Below, piece by piece: positions 63,437 to 64,000 of a stretch of 64,000 nucleotides of DNA. Under the pieces are notes generated by a model, which ran no database searches, was not told where the DNA came from, and saw only the letters and a list, made by a program, of their open reading frames with translations. This DNA is from Strongyloides papillosus (lineage: Eukaryota > Nematoda > Chromadorea > Rhabditida > Strongyloididae), in contig SRSI01000028.1 in NCBI GenBank assembly GCA_005656395.1, forward strand, positions 1 through 64,000, in the 5' to 3' direction. The translations under genes were made by a program, and so were the position numbers. Position 1 is the first letter of the stretch; each line of letters starts with the position of its first letter.

Positions 63437-64000
63437 ATGATCCCTTCTGCAAAAAAAATGTATCCCAAAGAACAATTATAAATTTAGACGATGAATTTTT
63501 TATGTATGGTTACTGTTAAAATATAGCATCATTATTTTTTTTCAAATAATGCGGTGAAAGATAATATATGGGAAGTCTACCTCAACAAAATTAGTTTGAA
63601 TATGTTTATCACTGTTTTTTTTTACCATAATCGAAAAAAATGAGAGAGAAAATTTTCCAATTTTTATGAATATATAAAAAAATCAAACAAATTATTATAA
63701 ATTATAGTTTTCTTGTTATACTTTGTGTTGTACATATAATAATGACGTTAATTATGTATTTGGTAGTTACTGGTAGTTGAATAAATAGCATTAATAATTA
63801 AACTTTTTTTATATAGTATGAAAATATTCTTGAAACAAAAAAAGTACTTAAGGTAAGTTAATGAGAAAAAACTTTTTATTGAATAGAAGATAGTTGAGTG
63901 GTAATGTAATTAACTTTTAGTATGTTTAAGTTAGAGTTAATGGTAAAGAAATAATTGAGTTTAAAAAAATAACTCTTGCTATATATTTGTCTCCTTGGAC
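63437..64000. other. 3' flank of the STARD7-like gene
   Basis: AT-rich with no coding-like frame; probable 3' UTR and intergenic DNA up to the window edge. Confidence 0.5.

Noticed and set aside
1..64000. A CRISPR array, operon-like defence island or biosynthetic cluster
   Set aside because: The genes have introns and are ordinary nematode cell-biology genes with wide spacing. The only tandem repeat has no unique spacers of CRISPR type.

Overview
The window is about 80% A+T. Its genes are split by very short introns (39-110 nt, GT..AG, usually ending in a T-rich tract plus AG), and its proteins are rich in Asn, Lys and Ile. Both features, and the gene content, point to a clade IV nematode of the Strongyloides type. 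The species is inferred and cannot be fixed from this window. Several genes have T-rich acceptor-like sites a few bases to about 110 bases before the first ATG, as expected where leader RNAs are trans-spliced.

Eleven protein-coding genes are supported, with exon joins worked out by hand and checked for reading phase. On the left: an LMO4-like LIM-only protein (-, 5380-6061), a PH-domain protein with a PDZ-like segment (-, 10855-13107), a BAR-RhoGAP of the RICH/nadrin type with two alternative first exons (+, 19029-22153), and a TMEM24/C2CD2L-like SMP-C2 lipid-transfer protein that also carries a C1 zinc finger (+, 25069-28064). On the right: ATG2 (-, 35532-41820), an SHP-type double-SH2 tyrosine phosphatase (ptp-2; +, 45151-47341), an acireductone-dioxygenase relative that lacks two metal-binding histidines (+, 48472-49001), Mediator subunit MED12 (dpy-22; +, 51191-59842), a GOLGA7/Erf4 protein (+, 60548-61084) and a STARD7-like START protein (+, 61705-63436). 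A decayed membrane-receptor-like fragment lies at 29144-29840.

Between the two gene groups, roughly 28.9-34.7 kb is a repeat block. It has about 190-bp direct repeats at its edges (28942/34490), a large inverted repeat (31312-32068), small hairpins, and an eight-copy tandem array with a 176-bp period in which two monomer types alternate (a 352-bp higher-order unit). No transposase or reverse transcriptase was found inside it.

Three of the proteins act in lipid transfer: ATG2, the TMEM24-like protein and the STARD7-like protein. There is no sign that the genes form one operon or system; spacing between neighbours is 0.6 kb or more. The rest is AT-rich intergenic DNA. One intergenic stretch, 22638-22743, folds into a long GC-containing hairpin that resembles a small-RNA precursor. 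I did not find a clearly new biological system. The best leads are the satellite-bearing block, the hairpin, the degenerate dioxygenase and the C1-bearing TMEM24 relative.
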